Below, piece by piece: positions 1-11,639 of a stretch of DNA of 64,000 bases (positions within the stretch are counted from its first letter, which is position 1; each line of letters opens with the position of its first letter). The translations under genes and the position numbers were made by a program. The notes under the pieces are model-generated. The model was not told the origin of the DNA. It saw only the letters and a program-made list of their open reading frames with translations, and ran no database searches. Origin of the DNA: Zonotrichia leucophrys gambelii (Eukaryota; Chordata; Aves; Passeriformes; Passerellidae); assembly GCF_028769735.1 (NCBI RefSeq), contig NW_026992301.1, positions 35,001 to 99,000 of the forward strand. Direction: 5' to 3'.

Positions 1-389
1 GCTGGGTTCAGCACTTGGCAGCTCTAGTTTTGTTTGTTTTAACAGGGATTTTGGCCGGTGTCCAGCCCGTGGAATAACCCCGGTGCTGACACCTGTTCGT
101 CCCCTCCAAGAGTGTCCAAAGGCAAAGGTCAGCTGGTTTTATCTTTTTTTTTTTTTCTCTAATTTGGGGGATTTCAAGATATTTGGTTTATGCTTAACAA
201 AGGTGGAACAAAACCCCACAAAAATTACATACAAAAATATATATATGAATTCCATTATATTATTTATATTGTATTGTATTATATAATTTTGATATATGCC
301 TTCACCCCAGCACATAATACATATATATATTATGATACATAGTTATACAAATATATTTTAATACCTTTTTTATTTCTTTCTTTTTTTCT

Positions 390-479
390 ATTATATTATA
401 TTATATTATATTATATTATATTATATTATATTATATTATATTATATTATATTATATTATATTATATTATATTATATTAT
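390..479. repeat. (TTATA)n microsatellite
   Basis: Perfect or near-perfect five-base repeat, about 18 copies. Confidence 0.9.
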
Positions 480-1377
480 GTTATTTTTATTTTAAATAAC
501 ATATTTTAAAATGTTTTATTTCCCAAACATGGGTTAAGAATAATGCGGGCAGTTCTAAACCAAATCAAACACAATTTCAACAACAGAAATTTGAATCTCG
601 GGTAGGAACCAACCCAACAGCTGAAAATTTTGGAAGTTTCTGCTTTTTCCCGTCTCAAACCACCCAGGAAATATTGTCCTGATCAAATAAAGCTTCCTCC
701 CATTTGCCCCAAGTGTGTAATTTCTAAAACGATTTTTTTTTTTAAGGCTCCAGATTTGACCAACCCCATACCCTTTACCAAGACTTCAGGCAACAAGACA
801 TTGATTATTATTTTTTAAAGCTGCTTTTTTTCTTTTTCTTCTTTTTTTTTTGGCAAAACCAGAGGGGATGAAGCAAATGCGAGTTCAGCATTGGCTTCTT
901 GGCAGAGACCGAGGGTTTCCAGGGGAAAAAAAAACCACAAATAATGAGGATAAACAGGTGATTTTGCTGAGAACCTGAGGGAACACGAGATTGAGCACCT
1001 AAATCCACACAAGGCGTGAGATCCAAGAGGGAAATTTTGTGAACATCCTGTCCATGGAAAAGCCTCAGCATGGGAGCACCAGAAGGACAAATGTGGGTCT
1101 TGCTCAGGTCCAGCAGGACAAACATCACTAAAATAAACCAAAAAAAAGCACCTTTTAACCTTTTCCAGAGGAGTTGTGGGTGGAAAACCAGGGAGAGCAG
1201 ACAAAGCCACACGGGCTCCTCCACAGTGGCGGACAGTGGTCACCTGAGGCTGCTCAGACAATTCTCACAACACCCAAAAACAGCTTTTGGGGGAAAATGA
1301 TTTCCTCGGGTGGCAGAAGAAACCAGGAAATTTCTGACTGGACTTTTTTTTTAATTTCTGTTTGTCTCTGTGGTTGT

Positions 1378-1494
1378 TGACCACAGTCCTTGAGTTGGTG
1401 GCCACAGCCCTTGAGTTGGTGGCCACAATCCTTGATTTGGTGACCACAGTCTTTGAGTTGGTGGCCACAGCCTCCAAGCTGGTGACCACAACCT
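1378..1494. repeat. 21-base minisatellite, about 5 copies
   Basis: Unit alternates GGCCACAG and GACCACAG followed by a CTTGAGTTGGT-like half. The 21-base length keeps every frame open, which explains the long meaningless ORFs over it. Confidence 0.85.
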
Positions 1495-1791
1495 TCCTTT
1501 AAGGCCACCACAATTTCTGGGCACTGCTGGACATCTCTCTGCTCCCACCTCGCCTGAAGACCTTCTCTGTGACACCCTCTCGACCACCTCCCTGCCCACC
1601 CCTCAGCCCACGTCCCCCCAAACCAGCCTGATTTGAGTCTTTTTGATCTCACCCAGGAGCCCGGGAGGGAGGGCTGGGAGTGCTCGGGCTCCTGAGCACC
1701 AAAATCAGTTGGAAAAGGGGTTCTGGAGATCCTTTTTCTCACTCTGGAGACGGGCAGGAGCAGGAAGAGGCTCGTCCCAGCCCGCGGCGCC

Positions 1792-4700
1792 TCAGGGACA
1801 CAGCTTGATGTAGGTGACCGTGGAGCAGACGGAGAACAGGGGGAACACCTTCTCCTGGAAGGCCACGTTGAAGGTGAAGATGTGCTGCATGTTCTCGGCG
1901 TCGTAGAAGGAAACCTCCTCGCCCTCGTAGTCCAGGTAGACGCGGATGCGGCTCAGCTTGCGGCCGCCCAGGCACAGCGGCGTGCGCTGTGGCGACGTCA
2001 CGGCCCAGTAGCGGCCCCCGTTCTGCTGCACGGCCCAGATGCCCTCCTCGGGGGAGAACTGGGTCAGCCCCTTCCTCCGGATGGATTCCTTGGCCACGCC
2101 GAAGGCCCAGCCGTCCGAGGGCCCCACCTCCACCTCCCAGTAGTGCCGCCCCGACTTGAAGCCTGTGGAGGCCAGGACGCGCGAGTTGGTGTCGAAGCGC
2201 TTGGGGTTGTCGGGCAGCTCCTGCTTCCTGCAGCCCATGCGGACGCTCTTGAGGTCGGCCGAGAGGATCAGCAGGTGGTTGGCTGAGTCGGGGTCCAGGG
2301 TCAGGTCCTCTGTTAGTGGGGACAGACGGTGGTCAGGGCTCAGAGAGGGTTTGGGCAGGGAAACGCACGGCTCAGTTTCTGGAGCCCAATAATCCCAACC
2401 TGGAGCTCAATAAACCCAGCCTGGAGCTCAGTAATCCCAGTCTGGAGCTCAATAAACCCAGCCTGGAGCTCAATAATCCCAGCCTGGAGCTCAATAAACC
2501 CAGCCTGGAGCTCAATAAACCCAGCCTGGAGCTCAATAAACCCAGCCTGGAGCTCAATAAACCCAGCCTGGAGCTCAATAAACCCAGCCTGGAGCTCAAT
2601 AATCCCAGCCTGGAGCTCAATAAACCCAGCCTGGGCCTCAACAAACCCAGCCTGGGCCTCAACAAACCCAGCCTGGAGCTCAATAAACCCAGCCTGGGCC
2701 TCAACAAACCCAGTCTGGAGCTCAATAAACCCAGCCTGGAGCTCAATAAACCCAGACTGGAGCTCAATAATCCCAGCCTGGGCCTCAACAAACCCAGCCT
2801 GGAGCTCAATAAACCCAGCCCAAAAACCACACAGCCCACACTGACACCCCCCAAATCCCTCAAGGGGGGCTTTATCTCATGCAGTCTCTGGTGAGAAATG
2901 GGGTGACAAGGCCAACAGGAGAGGAGACAATGCCATAAAAGCACATGCAGATAATTCGCAGTTATCAACAGCAAAGATGATCAAGAATGGCTTTTTCCAC
3001 ATATATTGATTTTTTTTATCTTGCTTTCCAGTTTATCCACATACAGGTGAGCTCTGCACCCCCCGGCATCACAAATCTCAGAATTTTCACCCCCAAACCA
3101 CCCCAAAAGCACCCAAATCCTTGTGGGAAGCCACGACCTGAGGGAATCTTTTCACCTGGAGTAGCCCAAAGCAAACATGCAAATGCAGCCTGGTCCCAAC
3201 AGCTTTTGTTTCCCCTTTTCCAAACTCAGAGGAAGTGACCTCAAATTGTGGTTGTAGTCAGCAAAGTCACCACGAATCCGTGAGACACTTTGGGGGGAGT
3301 CTAAAATGGAGCAGGTGCCACACCATAAAAGGCCTTTGTGCTCTCCAAAATTCACAGGTTTAGGTCAGGAATTGGCATAAAAAATTCCCAAAAGAGACAC
3401 AGTGGGATTGAAAACCTCAGAGCGCTTCGTAGAGGTGGGGAAAGTCAAAACAGGGACTGGGAAAGGCTGGGATCATTTTTCCTTCAAAGCTTAAACCCCA
3501 GGTTCCTCCTCAAAAGTGGCCAAAAAAATTGCATTTCCTGCATTTCCTGCATCTCCTGCATCAGAGACTGCAAATCCCACCAGCGAACCTGTGGGGAAAT
3601 GGGGTGGAATGAGTCGATTTCATCCATGCCCAAGATTTTTTTTTAAATCTTTATTTTTTTAATCTTTTCTTGGTTTAATCTTTTTTTTTGTTTGTTTTTA
3701 TTGATTTAAAACACCTTTTAACAGGGTGTTTTCCTTCCTGGGGCATCTCCAGCTCCTGGAATTGTCAGGAATTGTCAGGACTTGGGTCTGAGGTTCAACC
3801 ACAGCGAGTGACACCTCCGCACATGCACCCACCCCCCTGGGCATGCAGCAAGGGGCCTTTGGCTTTTCACTTGGTTTTTCGTGTTTTCTGCCAAATTTAG
3901 GCATTTCCAGCCGGGTGCTGTTAGTCAGCAGAATCCTTGGAAAAGGTCCAGCCTGTGGGTTGTCCTCATTATAGGTCCCCGGGCTAGAGACCACAGGTTT
4001 AAAAGCAAAAACAATGAGATTTTTCTCCTGAAGACGCTGCTCAGGCCACCCTCCCACCAAGGGGATGGGGTTTGCCCCTCAAATTCATGACCTCTCCCAT
4101 GAAAAGGAGTTAAATTCTTAATTAACTTTAAAAATGAGTTAAATTCTGCAGGGATTTAATTGGAATTCTTAAATAACTTAAGGAATTAACTGAATTCTGC
4201 AGGGGTTTAATTTGAATTCTTAAATAACTTCAGGAATTGACCAAATTCTGCTGGGATTTAACCCCTCTGAGGCCTCCATCCCAATTCCCTGGTGGAAGCA
4301 GGAGCCCAGCAGAGCAAATTTGGCAAAGTTGTGTCTCGGAGTGGCTTTTTTGGTCTGAAATCTGTGGGTTTGTTAAGTGCAAACAGGCAGAGAGGACCTG
4401 GCTGAGCTGTCAGATCCCCGGCGTCAGTTAGAAAAATCGGCTTTGGGCTCTGGAGCTGAGCAGGCAGGATCTGGAAATCATTGAGAGAGAAGAAATTAAG
4501 GAAAAAAAAAAAAGAAAAAAGAAATCTAGAGTGTCTTTTCCTCTTTTTTTTTTTTTCTCCTTCCTTTTTTCCCCCTCTCTTTTGGCTTTGCAAAATACAA
4601 CCACAATTTTGAGTCTTTGCTCTGGGTGCTATGTGTGAAATATCATCTTTTTTTACCTTTTTCACCTCTTCCCAGTTCATCCTGCAGGTTTTCTGAAAAG

Positions 4701-7700
4701 GAGAGAAGAGAGGGACGTGAATGGGGACACAATTATTTGGTTTTTTCTCTCCTAGAGCTTCTCTTTTGGTGTATTTTACCTTTCCAGCTCTCTCAGCACC
4801 ATCTAGTGGTTTCCTGCAAACCCAGGGCTTGGCTATCTTGAAATTAAATTTTTTATTGCACCAAAACTGATGCTCAAACTCCGATTTTTCCCCCCTTTTT
4901 TGCCCCATTTTGGTGCCCAGGAGCCCTGGAGCAGCAACCCGGGCATTCCCACCCCGTGCCAGGAAAGGCCAGGGATATTTTTTATTTTAAATTTTTTATT
5001 TTATATGTTCGATTTTTTTATTTTATACTTGATATTTGATGTTTTATATTTTATATTTTATATTTTATATTTTATATTTTACATCTTATATTTTATATTA
5101 TATATTTTATATTTTATATTTTATATTTCATATTATTTTTATTTTTATTTCATAAATTTTAAAAATATATATATTTTAAAATTTTTTTTTCAACTCACCG
5201 CGGAATTTCTTCAAGACCTTCTCCAGGAGCACGGTTTTGAGGGAGAAGTTGCAGACATGCATCTTCATGTCGGTGCAGACAGGAACAGGCTTCTGGCACT
5301 TCACCTCATCGCTCCTGCCCAGGGAAAACGGCAAAAAAACGAGGAAATTGTGAATATTCCCCCATTTCCAGCCCCACTTTCCACCCATGCTCCTGTCCCA
5401 TCCCACGCCGAGCACCTTCCTGGGATTTCATCCTTTTTGGGGTGAAAAAATCAGGATTTGGGTGTGGATTTTGGAGTGATGGGGGGGATGTTTTGGAGTG
5501 ATCCCCTCCCCACCTCCAGCAGCTCCAATTCGATTTTAGAAATGGGTGGTGCCTGTGCTGGGGGAAATGTGTGTGAGCAAATGAGGGAATTTGGAGTTCT
5601 TGGTCTCACTTAATCCTTGAAAAAACCCACTGGCAGGAAAAGCACACTGTGAAAAATCAGATTTCCAGGGATCTGGAGGAGATCCAGGGCTCGAAGAGAG
5701 CGGGAGGGAAGTTCCACCCTGCCCGGGGCACCTGGATGGGGCACAGGGACCTCTGGACAGGGCTGGAAACCCAAAGGCAGCGGGGAAAGCAGAATTCCTC
5801 ACCTGCTGATGATGCTCGTCACATCCTGGAAAGGAAAAACAAGAGAGATTGAGCACTGAGAGCCTGAATGAGGGATGTGGGACTCCAGGCAGCTCTTCAA
5901 AATGCAGTTTATTTTATACAAACTGTGTGTTATTGTACACAAAATGCACTTTATTGTACACAAAATGCAGTGGAGGCAATTTAAGGTTCAAATACGCTCA
6001 ATAAAGTTATTTTCCCTCAGGCAGGGTGGATTGTGGAGGCAATTTAAGGTTCAATTACGCTCAATAAAATAAAATTGCAACACCGAAAACCGACAGCAAA
6101 CCGAGCCATTATTTGCCTGTTCTGCCCTCAAAACCACATTCCAGAGCCCACACGAAGGCAGAGCCACCTCCCAGGGGCTGAAAAAAGGACCCTGCAGCCA
6201 GTCCAGAGCTGCTTTTTATAAAAAAAAACAACAATTGGGATTTTATTCCCAAGCTGCTTTTTAATAAAAACTGCCAATTGTTTTGCCCAAGCTGCTTTTT
6301 TTTTAATAAAATGCCGATTGTTGTTCCTGGGGTGAATTCCCACCCACAGCCAAGCCCTGAAAACTTCTGCAAATATTGACAGCGCCCAGGAGGCAGCCTG
6401 GCAGGGAATTTAACCCTGTGCAGGTCTGGGGCAGCTCCCTGGAAAAATCCTGGAAAAAAACCCTGGGAAAACCTCTGGAAAAAAACCCTGGAAAAATCAC
6501 TGGGAAAATCCCTGGAGAAAGTTGTGGGAAAACATGGGGGAAAAAATCAGGAAAAATCCCTGGAAAAACACAGGAAAAAAACCTGGAAAAATCCCTGGAG
6601 AAAGTTGTGGGAAAACATGGGGGAAAAAATCAGGAAAAATCCCTGGAAAAACACAGGAAAAAAACCTGGAAAACTTCTGGAAAAACACAAGAAAAAAAAC
6701 CTGGAAAACCTCTGGAAAAACACAGGAGGAAAAAAAAATCATTACAGTTGAAGAGAACATGATTTCCCAGGGTGTTCCTCGGTCAGAGAGGGCTTGGGGC
6801 ACACGGGCACCTCCTTGCACCTTCCACTCGTTAAAAGCAGAATAAAAAAAGGACTTTTGCCCCCAAACCACCTTTATAGGATCCATAAACACAAACCAAG
6901 GGCTTGGGGGTGCTAGTAAAGTTCCAGATAAGTTCATGTTGGAAGAAAAATCATTAAAATCAAAGAGAACATTCTGTTCCTCAGCCAGAGAGGTCTTGGG
7001 GCACTCAGGCACCTCCTTGCACCTTCCACTCGTTAAAAGCAGAATAAAAAAAGGACTTTTGCCCCCAAAAAGCCATTGAAAAATGAGGAATTAACTGTGA
7101 CCCAGAGCTGGCATCTCACCTTGAGGAACTCCAGCATGGGCTGCTGGATTTTCTCCTCCAGCTCGGCGATGAGCTTGTTGAGCAGCGTGATCTCCCTGGA
7201 GAGGTCGGTGATGTTCTCGTTCTGCCTCCGGGAGATGTTCTTCTCCATCTTCTCCAGCTGCCCCAGCAGGATGTGCTCCTGGTCGTGCAGGAACTGCCGC
7301 AGCCGCTCGAAGTCTGAGAGCAGCTTCTGCCGCTCGCCCTCGATGGTTTTCTGGGGTAGCATACGGCAAAAAAAGGAAAAAAGGGGTTTTCAGGAGAGGG
7401 GTCTGGAGGTGGAGCTGAAGCTCCAGCCTGGTGAGACTGGGAGTCCTCCTTTGGGAAGGAAATTATGAAAAATGCAAATTATATGGCTCTACACAGATAT
7501 TTACTGCATGTATTTTGACACAGATATTTACTGTATGTGTTTTGTTGTGTTGATCAGTGGTGCTGTATTCACATTTTAATAGTGTGGTAAATGGAGTTTT
7601 GTGGTTAAAAGGTAACTTTTGTAGTTAAAACAGGAATTGTGTCTGTGGGATATTTTTTTTTTTTAAGAAAAGAATGAGGTACTGGCACCCGACGGTAGCC

Positions 7701-9605
7701 ACAGGACACCGAAATCTTGCAGAGAAATAGAATTTATTGCTCTATTATCAGAAGAAATTAACTTCTTCCTCCCTAGCTCAGCCCTGAAAATGCCGTTTAG
7801 GATTAAGAGGAAGAAGCTGACACTGACCAGACAAAATTCTGTGTTTGAATGGAATTTATGCATCACTAATGAGGTGTATGAATATTCAACAGGCTGCTGT
7901 TTTTAAGGGTTAATCCTCTGTTAACGTGCGTCCTTTTTTGGACTTATTTTGGCCAGAAAGAGGCACCCTGACTGTTCATAACTCTTTGTTTTTATTGTCT
8001 CATATTGTCTCAATCCAAATTATCCAAATTATTATCACTCTAATTATATTAATTATTTTATAACCATTTTATTACTATTAAACTTTTAAAATATTAAAAA
8101 CCAAGTGACTGGTATTTTTCACAGCGAGGAATCACAGGGAGCAGCATTCCCGGACAAAAACCTTGGGAAGCAGCGCCAGGATCTCTCAAAAATCACCTTT
8201 CTTGGGGGTTGATGGCCTGGGAGAAGAATTATTTTCATTGGGCTGGGTTTTTTCCCCTTCTGCTGCCACAGGGGTGATGCGCTGAGGAAGAGGAAGGGTG
8301 GAGCAGAGCCAGGGGCCAGCCGAGCTCCCGAGATACTCCAGAGAATTCCGAGATATTCCAGCACCATCCCCGAGGGCTGCTGAGGCTCTGGCTCATGGTG
8401 GCGGGGCAGGAGAATGGGGAAAACCTCCCATTTTCCGTTTTGTGGAACATTCACCCCCCTCCAGGCTTCCCCACCGCCCCAAAGCAGGACCCACCAGCAG
8501 CTCCTGGGTTTTTTTATCATCGTTCACTTTGAACTCCAGCAGCTCCTGCCGCTCCTTCCGCAGGAAATCCAAGCGCGCCTGGATTTTCTCCTGGGAACAA
8601 CAAAAAAAAAGAGGATTTGCCGGTTTTTCGTCCCCCTGCCGGCGGGGTTTGCTCGGTGCCGGGTGGGATGGGGAGGGAGGAAAACACGGGATGCGCTGGC
8701 CGGGAAATCCAGAACCTCCCCAAAAAACAGAAAAGGAGATAAACTCGGGATGCGATAGCCGGGAAATCCCCGCGGCGGCCCCAGAACCACCAGAACCTCC
8801 CCAAAAAACAGGATCGGAGCGTGCCGGGGGCAGGACGTGCCCTGCTCCCTTCGGCAAAGGTCAGCCCGGCTTTAATCTGCTTGGCTCATCTCTGGACGCT
8901 CTCCAGCCCCCAGAGAGTGGCGGCTGTTCGTCTGTCAGTCGCGGCTGTTTGTCTGTCCGCCGCTCCCTCACCCGGCGAGGTGAATCCACCCCAAAAACCC
9001 GGGCCAGGTGCGCACACCCAGGCGGGACAGCTCTCCCAGAAGTTTTTGGGAGGCTGGGAAGCTCTCCCGGTCTTTCGGGAGGACGGGAAGCTCTCCCAGC
9101 TCTTCGGGAGGCAAAGCCGGGTGGCAGCGCGGGGTGGCAGCGCGGGGACAAGCGCGGCTCGCACGCACGGGCAGACGGACGGACGGACCTTGTACTCCTC
9201 GGAAGCCTCATCCACGGGCACCACGGCGTGCGGGCGGTGCTCGCGGGACCGGTCGCACACCACGCAGATGCTCCTGCGGTCGTCCTTGCAGTAGAGCTTG
9301 AGCGCCTCGCGGTGCTTGGGGCACAGCCCGTCCTCCTCCGCTCCCTTGGCCCCGCGCTGCGCGAACTGGCTGATGATTTCGGACATGTTCGCCAGCTGCC
9401 GGTTGGGGCGGAAATTTTTGTTCTGGAAGACCTCGCGGCACTGCGGGCACGGGAAATCCATCTCCAGGTCCTTCCAGCTCTTGACGATGCACGCCCGGCA
9501 GAAGTTGTGGCCGCACTCGATGGACACGGGGTCCTTGAAGAACTCCAGGCACACGGAGCAAGTGGCCTCGTCCTGGAGGTTGCCGGGCAGGAACACGGCT
9601 GCCAT
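1792..9605 (-). CDS. TRIM7: TRIM7-like E3 ubiquitin-protein ligase (RING, B-box, coiled coil, B30.2)
   Basis: Six coding exons, all with GT/AG borders and matching phases: 9605-9189 (start, RING, B-box), 8590-8495 (96 nt), 7350-7120 (231 nt coiled coil), 5825-5803 (23 nt), 5314-5199 (116 nt), 2309-1792 (B30.2, stop). They give 466 aa. RING zinc ligands are C16, C19, C31, H33, C36, C39, C53 and C56; the B-box begins at C95. The B30.2 contains LDPDSAN, WEVEV and LDYEGEE. Close matches to TRIM7 are QNEN in the coiled coil, [21 protein letters not shown] and the ending FPLFSVCST. Family knowledge: cytosolic ubiquitin ligase; mammalian TRIM7 binds glycogenin and recognises C-terminal glutamine degrons through B30.2. 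Introns are loaded with tandem repeats and one LTR. The gene appears intact. The exact paralogue (chicken has TRIM7.1 and TRIM7.2) is uncertain. Confidence 0.88.
2381..2822. repeat. 21-base minisatellite, about 21 copies, in last TRIM7 intron
   Basis: Unit is close to CCCAGCCTGGAGCTCAATAA, with variants GGGCCTCAACAA and AATAATCC. It lies 72 bases from the B30.2 acceptor at 2309. Because 21 is divisible by three and the unit lacks stops, several frames stay open across it; these are not genes. Confidence 0.93.
2823..4107. other. TRIM7 last intron, unique-looking sequence
   Basis: No exon signal with coding similarity found. Contains a TTTCCTGCA triplication near 3533-3560 and T-rich stretches at 3640-3720. 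Confidence 0.5.
4108..4262. repeat. about 62-base tandem repeat, 3 copies
   Basis: Copies contain AATTCTTAA(A/T)TAACTT followed by a TTCTGC(A/T)GGG(A/G)TTTAA-like half. Intronic, AT-rich. Confidence 0.75.
5000..5190. repeat. AT-rich (ATTTTAT)n low-complexity array
   Basis: Imperfect ATATTTTATATTTTAT repeats ending about 10 bases from the 116-nt TRIM7 exon donor at 5199. Confidence 0.85.
5885..6070. repeat. short tandem duplications in TRIM7 intron
   Basis: Two adjacent copies of TTATTGTACACAAAATGCA-like sequence, then two copies of GGAGGCAATTTAAGGTTCAA followed by TACGCTCAATAAA. Confidence 0.75.
6428..6740. repeat. A-rich GGAAAAAC(C/A)C(T)GG tandem repeat
   Basis: Nested array: a short unit near CCTGGAAAAA within a longer unit of about 77 bases that includes AGAAAGTTGTGGGAAAACAT. 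No coding meaning despite several open frames. Confidence 0.85.
6745..7072. repeat. two-copy direct duplication beside the coiled-coil exon
   Basis: Copy 1 at about 6750-6867 and copy 2 at about 6955-7069, sharing GAGAACAT, a TCAG(A/C)CAGAGAGG segment and a near-identical 55-base tail ending in TTTTGCCCCCAAA. The second copy ends about 50 bases from the 231-nt exon of the TRIM7-like gene. Confidence 0.85.
7675..8003 (-). mobile_element. probable solo LTR of an endogenous retrovirus in a TRIM7 intron
   Basis: Read on the minus strand, the segment starts TGAGACAATAAAAAC and ends GTGCCAGTACCTCA, so it has TG...CA ends. It carries an AATAAA polyadenylation signal about 60-70 bases before the end. 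No gag, pol or env frame is present. LTR identity rests on these features only; the family is not assigned and the target-site duplication is not clear. Confidence 0.5.
8693..8817. repeat. imperfect two-copy duplication in first TRIM7 intron
   Basis: GGGATGCG(C/A)T(G/A)GCCGGGAAATCC and CCCCAAAAAACAG occur twice in the same order. Confidence 0.75.
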
Positions 9606-9790
9606 GGCCTCTCTCCTGCGGGGCAGGAAGGGTTTCAGCGCGGCTGGAAGGGCAGCGCTGGCACCCGGCCCTGGGGGCGGTGCTGGGCCCGGAGCGCGGC
9701 CACTGCCCGGGGTCACTCCCTCCGTGTCCGGTTTCGCCAGCCCGGGGACCGGACCTCGGCTCTGGGGGGCACGCAGGAAAGCGGGGACGC
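9606..9790 (-). promoter_or_regulatory. GC-rich 5' region of the TRIM7-like gene
   Basis: CpG-containing GC-rich sequence directly upstream of the start codon at 9605, followed upstream by a T/G-rich tract (9810-9940). It is the likely 5' UTR and core promoter. No TATA box is evident. Confidence 0.35.
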
Positions 9791-10223
9791 TCCTCAGAAA
9801 TCCTGACCTTCCTGGGTTTTTTTGGGTGTTATTTTAGTTTTTTTCCTTTTATTTTGCTTTTTTTGCTTGGGGTGTTTTTGTGGTTTTTTGTTTGTTGGTT
9901 TGGGTTTTTTTTGGTTTTTTTTTCAGCAGGGAGGTAGTAAGACGATCCCCTTTTGGGATCTTTTTGGGATCCAAAAATTCCCCAAAACCTTTGGGGATCC
10001 CTTCCCGTTCGGGGGTGCCCTGGATGGAGCTGATTTATGGCCGAGCCGGTGCCGATTCCGAGCCCTGGGGCCGGCGAGGAGCAGCTGCTCCAGGCTGAGG
10101 TCCAGGAACCATCTGAGCCCTCGTTAAAATCCAGTTTCGGCCCTGAAACTCCAGCGGGGGACTCAGATGACCTGGTTGAGCTCCAGGGCTCATCGGGGGC
10201 CATAAAAAGCAACAGGAGAAAGG

Positions 10224-10552
10224 GAATACAGGAGGATGCAGAGCCCTTATCGAGATCTGTGTGTGAATTTCCCAAATCCATAAAAATCAAGCTCAGGACT
10301 GGGGTCCTGCACCTCAAAATAAAATAGCCTTGGCCTTCCGGAAATATTTTGTGCAGATTTGGAGGCCCTGCATTAAATGGGACTGATAATTAATTTTTCT
10401 TTTTCCAGGGCTGAGGATGCAAAGCCCTTATCAAGATCTATGCGTGAATTTCCCAAATCCACAAAGATCAAGCACAGGACTGGGGTCCTGAATCTCAAAA
10501 TAAAATAGCCTTGGCCTTCCAGAAATATTTTGTGCAGGTTTGGAGGCCGTGG
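10224..10552. repeat. two-copy tandem duplication of about 140 bases
   Basis: Copy 1 about 10224-10366 and copy 2 about 10414-10552, both containing CCTTATC(G/A)AGATCT, a GAATTTCCCAAATCCA segment and AAAATAAAATAGCCTTGGCC. The plus-strand ORF 10037-10327 ends inside copy 1 and is not conserved in copy 2. Confidence 0.88.
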
Positions 10553-10974
10553 GAATGGTAATTAGAATAAATATTAAATAATTAATTTTTTTTCCAGGGC
10601 TGGGGTTGTCAGTAACATCGTGGTTTCCACTTTTCCACCGAGTTCTTGTCAGGGCAAACTGGGACAGGAGGGAGAGATGGTCACCCGGTTACTGAGGGGT
10701 TTCAAATTACCACAGACTGGGAAATGTGGAATCCTCTGGAGAGCGATTTGTCTCCTCCTAATGAGGACCTGAAATCAGACCCAGTGATCCATAAATTCTG
10801 ATTTGAAAGCCAGCCCTTGCTGATCCAAAACCTCCGAGTCGGGATTTTGGCCACATCTGGAGCTGGGGGGGGAGATAAATCCCAGTTCCAGAGGTTCTGC
10901 TGGAGGAATTAATGAGCAAAACCAGAGCTGGAATTGTCCTGCAGAGCTTTGCCACCTCTGTTTATCTGCCCCTT

Positions 10975-11335
10975 CTCATGTATTTATATAATGTTATATT
11001 TTTATATATTTATATATAAAAATATCACTCCCTGTGGAAGGGGAATTCACCCTCTCCTACCTCCCGTATATAATTTTATATTTGTATATATTTATATATA
11101 TTTATATCACTCCCTATGGAAGGGGTATTCACTCTGTCCCACCTCCTGTATATAATTTTATATTTGTATGTATTGATATATATTTATATCAGTATTTATA
11201 TATATTTATATCACTCCGTATGGAAGAGGAATTCACTCTCTCCTACCTCCCGTATATAATTTTACATTTTTACATATTCATATATATTTATATCCCTCCC
11301 TATGGAAAGGGAATTTGCCCTCTCCCACCTCCCGT
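10975..11335. repeat. AT-rich tandem repeat, about 4-5 copies of 70-100 bases
   Basis: Each unit joins a TATATTTATATATA segment to CACTCC(C/G)TATGGAAG with a CTCCTACCTCC end. Confidence 0.9.
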
Positions 11336-11434
11336 TTCTTTCGATCTGTAAATAAATACCAGAGGGACAAGGGGCAGAGCGACAAGCGACAGAGGCACAG
11401 GCGCATCCCCAGCCCTCCCCGTGTCCCCGCGTAC

Positions 11435-11634
11435 CTTGGAGCGGACGCGTCGGGCCGGGTCTCCCTCCCGAGCCGCCCCGGTCCCGGCGGGTTTTGGCCC
11501 GGCACGGCTCGGGACGCGGCCAGCTGCGCCGCCAGCCGCGTGGCGGCGGGGTCCCAGCGGGACGGGGTCCGCGGCAGCCGCTGCCCCGGGCAGCGCCGCA
11601 GGAGCCCGGCCGCGGCCGCCGCCGCCTCGGACAT
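11435..11634 (-). CDS. candidate CpG-rich first coding exon, gene unknown
   Basis: On the minus strand an ATG in a good context (CCAGCCATGT) at 11634 opens an alanine- and arginine-rich frame beginning MSEAAAAAAGLLRRCPG. It reaches a GT donor after CCAAG at 11435, giving 66 codons plus two bases. The surrounding 11.4-11.9 kb is CpG-rich like a promoter island. No domain is recognisable and I could not find a matching next exon on the minus side before the TRIM7-like gene. It could be an alternative first exon of that gene, the start of an unrelated gene, or chance. Low confidence. Confidence 0.22.
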
Positions 11635-11639
11635 GGCTG

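Larger units (their letters stand above)
1..1791. other. 3' flank of the TRIM7-like gene, no gene seen
   Basis: I see no coding exon here. The first 800 bases are AT-rich with homopolymer runs. Positions 390-479 are a five-base TTATA microsatellite. Positions 1378-1494 are a 21-base tandem array of about five copies related to CTTGAGTTGGTGGCCACAG. The open frames at 808-1742 contain no recognisable domain and overlap these repeats. Part of this stretch is presumably the 3' UTR of the minus-strand gene ending at 1792, but I could not place a poly(A) site. Confidence 0.6.

Noticed and set aside
2316..2974. Long frames on both strands over the 21-base array
   Set aside because: Pure tandem repeat in the TRIM7 intron, no splice or start context.
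8298..9806. 502-codon plus-strand open frame
   Set aside because: Antisense shadow of the TRIM7-like RING/B-box exon and its first intron; no domain in this frame.
10037..10327. 96-codon plus-strand ORF beginning MAEPVPIPSPG
   Set aside because: Acidic and free of domains, ends in a duplicated segment whose second copy does not keep the frame, weak start context; not enough support for a gene.
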